The translations under genes and the position numbers were made by a program. Positions 51,171 to 52,832 of a stretch of 52,832 bases of DNA are shown one piece after another (position 1 is the first letter of the stretch; every line of letters begins with the position of its first letter). This DNA comes from Litorivivens sp041625575 (lineage in GTDB: Bacteria > Pseudomonadota > Gammaproteobacteria > Pseudomonadales > Spongiibacteraceae): assembly GCA_041625575.1 (NCBI GenBank), contig JBFJTG010000011.1, positions 1 through 52,832 on the forward strand. The letters are read 5' to 3'. The notes beneath the pieces are model-generated. The model ran no database searches. It saw only the letters and a list, made by a program, of their open reading frames with translations, and was not told where the DNA came from.

Positions 51171-52769
51171 ATGTTTAAAATAATGATTCAATTCACTTTG
51201 TCACTCCTGGTTGTGGGTAGTCAGGTGTCAGCAAGTTTGGCTGCCGTACTACCTCCGAAAAATCCCTGGCTGGCCGATTCAATATACGCGCTGGGGCATG
51301 GTGATTCTGCCCAACAAGATTCGGTTGCGGTGGCTGGCCCCGAGGGGCCTGGTCGTGCACTGAGCTCTGAGGAAATTCAATACCAGCACGTAGGCCCGGC
51401 CCATTTCGGAACTCAAATATCAAGCCCCTACCCTGACGGAAGGCGAATTTTTTGGGGAAATGGGCTGGATCGCATTGTGAAGATGGATCACGACAGCTTT
51501 AGCGTGCTGGACGAGTATTTTTTCGATCCCAAGGTGAAGTACAGCGTTGAGCAGGCCGATGAAGCCATTGCTTATTTCGATGGAAATAACAGCGGCTTTC
51601 TTTCGATTGTGCGCGCTTATCGCGAGGCCCGGAAATTGCGCGACCTATCCGGCGTTTACACCGTGCTGGATCGCGACAATATCTACTATATCGGATCAAA
51701 AGAAGGGCTTATTAGCGCCTACGGCGACACGGTGGCTGGCGATCAGACATCGCCAATCGAAAAAAAACGTGAATTCAAGCTCCCGCCGGAAGTGACCGGT
51801 CTCATGGTCGGTATGAACATGACCTTTGATGGCTGGCTGGTAGTCGCTACCGAACATGGCTGGGTGGTCGCTGTAAAGCGAGACTTTAGCGAATACCGGA
51901 CAGCCAAAATGCTTCACAGTGAGGGGGCAGATCAGAAGGCGACGCGCTCGACCGGATACGGTTGGGTGCGTAACGGCTTTGCCATCGATAAAGATGGTGG
52001 GATTTATATCGCTTCCCAGGCGCATATGCATAAGCTGGTTTGGACAGGAAGCGCTCTGTCTACCCAAGAGTCTGATGGCGCCTGGGTCGAACCCTATAAT
52101 AACGAATGGGGGCACGGTACCGGCGCGACACCCAGCCTGATGGGCTTTGGTGAAGAAGATCAGTTTGTCGTCATTACCGACGGCGCTGAACTCATGAATG
52201 TTACTTTGTTCTGGCGTAACGCGATCCCCGAGGGCTGGAAGCAGCTTGAGGGCGCGCCAAGTCGCAGAATCGCAGGTCTTCTGCCCGCCAATATGGGCAA
52301 GCCTGAATTAAAATCAATCCAATCCGAGCAGTCGGTTGTCGTTGCGGGATATAGCGCTTTGGTTGTGAATAACAAGCCGCGCAATGCACCTTGGTACTTG
52401 CCAGAGCGTGCGCAAACTTTATTAATCAGTTTTTTGGGTAGCAACCCGCGTTACCAGCCCTACGGCGTACAAAAATTTGAGTGGAACCCCGAAAGCCGAA
52501 AACTTGAAATGGCTTGGGTAAACAAGGAGATTAGTTCGCCGAGTTGTGTGCCCATTATCAGCTATGCGTCCAATCGCGTTTACCTGATAGGTGCTCGCGA
52601 TAATCAGTGGACGCTGGAGGCGATAGATTTGCATTCGGGCAAGTCGGATTTTCATTATGTGATAGGTGGCCAGCGTTATAACGTGCTGTTTGCAGGGACA
52701 CTATTGGACCAGGAAGGACGTATTCACTACGGTACCCATTGGGGGCGGGTGCGCTTGGTGCCGCAATAG
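51171..52769 (+). CDS. secreted protein of unknown function, probable beta-propeller
   Basis: From ATG 51171 the product is 532 residues with a signal peptide (cleavage near SLAA-VL, about residue 24). The rest is a series of short strands with repeating aromatic and Gly-Asp turns: YTVLDRDNIYYIGSKEGL, NGFAIDKDGGIYIASQAHMH, RVYLIGARDNQWTLEAIDLH, and DQEGRIHYGTHWGRVRLV at the end. This suggests a PQQ-like or quinoprotein-like propeller, but no cofactor or catalytic residues can be named. GGAG 6-9 nt upstream decides the ATG over a GTG at 51165. I do not recognise the family. It is divergent from the DUF3604 gene. Confidence 0.75.
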   Translation: MFKIMIQFTLSLLVVGSQVSASLAAVLPPKNPWLADSIYALGHGDSAQQDSVAVAGPEGPGRALSSEEIQYQHVGPAHFGTQISSPYPDGRRIFWGNGLDRIVKMDHDSFSVLDEYFFDPKVKYSVEQADEAIAYFDGNNSGFLSIVRAYREARKLRDLSGVYTVLDRDNIYYIGSKEGLISAYGDTVAGDQTSPIEKKREFKLPPEVTGLMVGMNMTFDGWLVVATEHGWVVAVKRDFSEYRTAKMLHSEGADQKATRSTGYGWVRNGFAIDKDGGIYIASQAHMHKLVWTGSALSTQESDGAWVEPYNNEWGHGTGATPSLMGFGEEDQFVVITDGAELMNVTLFWRNAIPEGWKQLEGAPSRRIAGLLPANMGKPELKSIQSEQSVVVAGYSALVVNNKPRNAPWYLPERAQTLLISFLGSNPRYQPYGVQKFEWNPESRKLEMAWVNKEISSPSCVPIISYASNRVYLIGARDNQWTLEAIDLHSGKSDFHYVIGGQRYNVLFAGTLLDQEGRIHYGTHWGRVRLVPQ

Positions 52770-52793
52770 TTCTTTCTCGGGCGGGTTACCTTT

Positions 52794-52821
52794 AAGGGCT
52801 AAGGGCTAAGGGCTAAGGGCT
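52794..52821 (+). repeat. heptanucleotide tandem repeat
   Basis: Four perfect head-to-tail copies of AAGGGCT run from 52794 to 52821, followed by AAATTAAGCTC to the window edge. They begin 24 nt after the last stop codon. Confidence 0.85.
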
Positions 52822-52832
52822 AAATTAAGCTC

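Noticed and set aside
52794..52821. Telomere-like repeat or CRISPR remnant
   Set aside because: Units are 7 nt without spacers, so it is not CRISPR; the unit TTAGCCC differs from the TTAGGG-type repeat and bacterial telomeres are not built this way.
1..52832. Mobile elements, prophage or CRISPR arrays
   Set aside because: No transposase, integrase, phage protein or regularly spaced repeat was seen on either strand.

Overview
The window looks like a chromosomal piece of a marine-type gammaproteobacterium, most likely near Spongiibacteraceae/Cellvibrionales. This placement is an inference. It rests on the conserved block pyrG-kdsA-eno-ftsB-ispD-ispF-truD-pcm-nlpD-rpoS-fdxA-mutS-recA, the Gram-negative envelope genes (FtsB, NlpD, TonB receptor, porin, KdsA), and a lipid-catabolism gene set often seen in that group. 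No insertion sequence, phage, plasmid or CRISPR signature was seen.

Left part (1-26.3 kb): accessory metabolism. On the minus strand at 1-5.1 kb are an SLC13-type permease cut by the window edge, a MAPEG membrane protein, a thiolase, a KshA-like Rieske oxygenase and a GATase1/AraC regulator. At 5.2-12.1 kb, on the plus strand, are a FabY-like ketosynthase, an SRPBCC protein, a nitroreductase, an ECH1-type dienoyl-CoA isomerase, a small acyltransferase and a PQQ/haem c alcohol dehydrogenase. A short minus-strand operon at 12.1-14.3 kb encodes a lipoprotein, an SDR, a DUF4286-like protein and a DDN-type deazaflavin/quinone reductase. From 14.4 to 26.2 kb runs a mostly co-directional plus-strand set: enoyl-CoA hydratase, Nudix hydrolase, luciferase-like monooxygenase, TonB-dependent receptor, SnoaL-like protein, saccharopine-dehydrogenase-like reductase, cyclase-family hydrolase, VOC protein, FadD19-like acyl-CoA ligase and DHDPR-like oxidoreductase, with one TetR gene on the minus strand. 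Short ATAAC-N4-GTTAT inverted repeats lie in the promoters of the ECH and monooxygenase genes, and a weaker version lies upstream of the Rieske gene. I read this as uptake and ring/side-chain oxidation of a hydrophobic, perhaps steroid- or terpenoid-like, compound whose CoA esters are finished by beta-oxidation. The substrate is not deducible.

Middle (26.3-34.4 kb): a porin, a 647-bp gene-free stretch with paired DnaA-box-like sites and palindromes, queD, tRNA-Val(TAC) and tRNA-Asp(GTC) with a clear promoter and terminator, yedK, a coniferyl-type aldehyde dehydrogenase, an unknown coiled-coil protein coupled to a PLP enzyme, and suhB.

Right part (34.5-52.8 kb): the housekeeping block. surE is absent between truD and pcm, recX is absent next to recA, and a DUF368 (PopT-type) lipid-carrier transporter sits between pcm and nlpD. 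recA has a LexA box. The window ends with a secreted DUF3604 protein, a divergent secreted protein of unknown function, and a short heptamer tandem repeat at the very edge.
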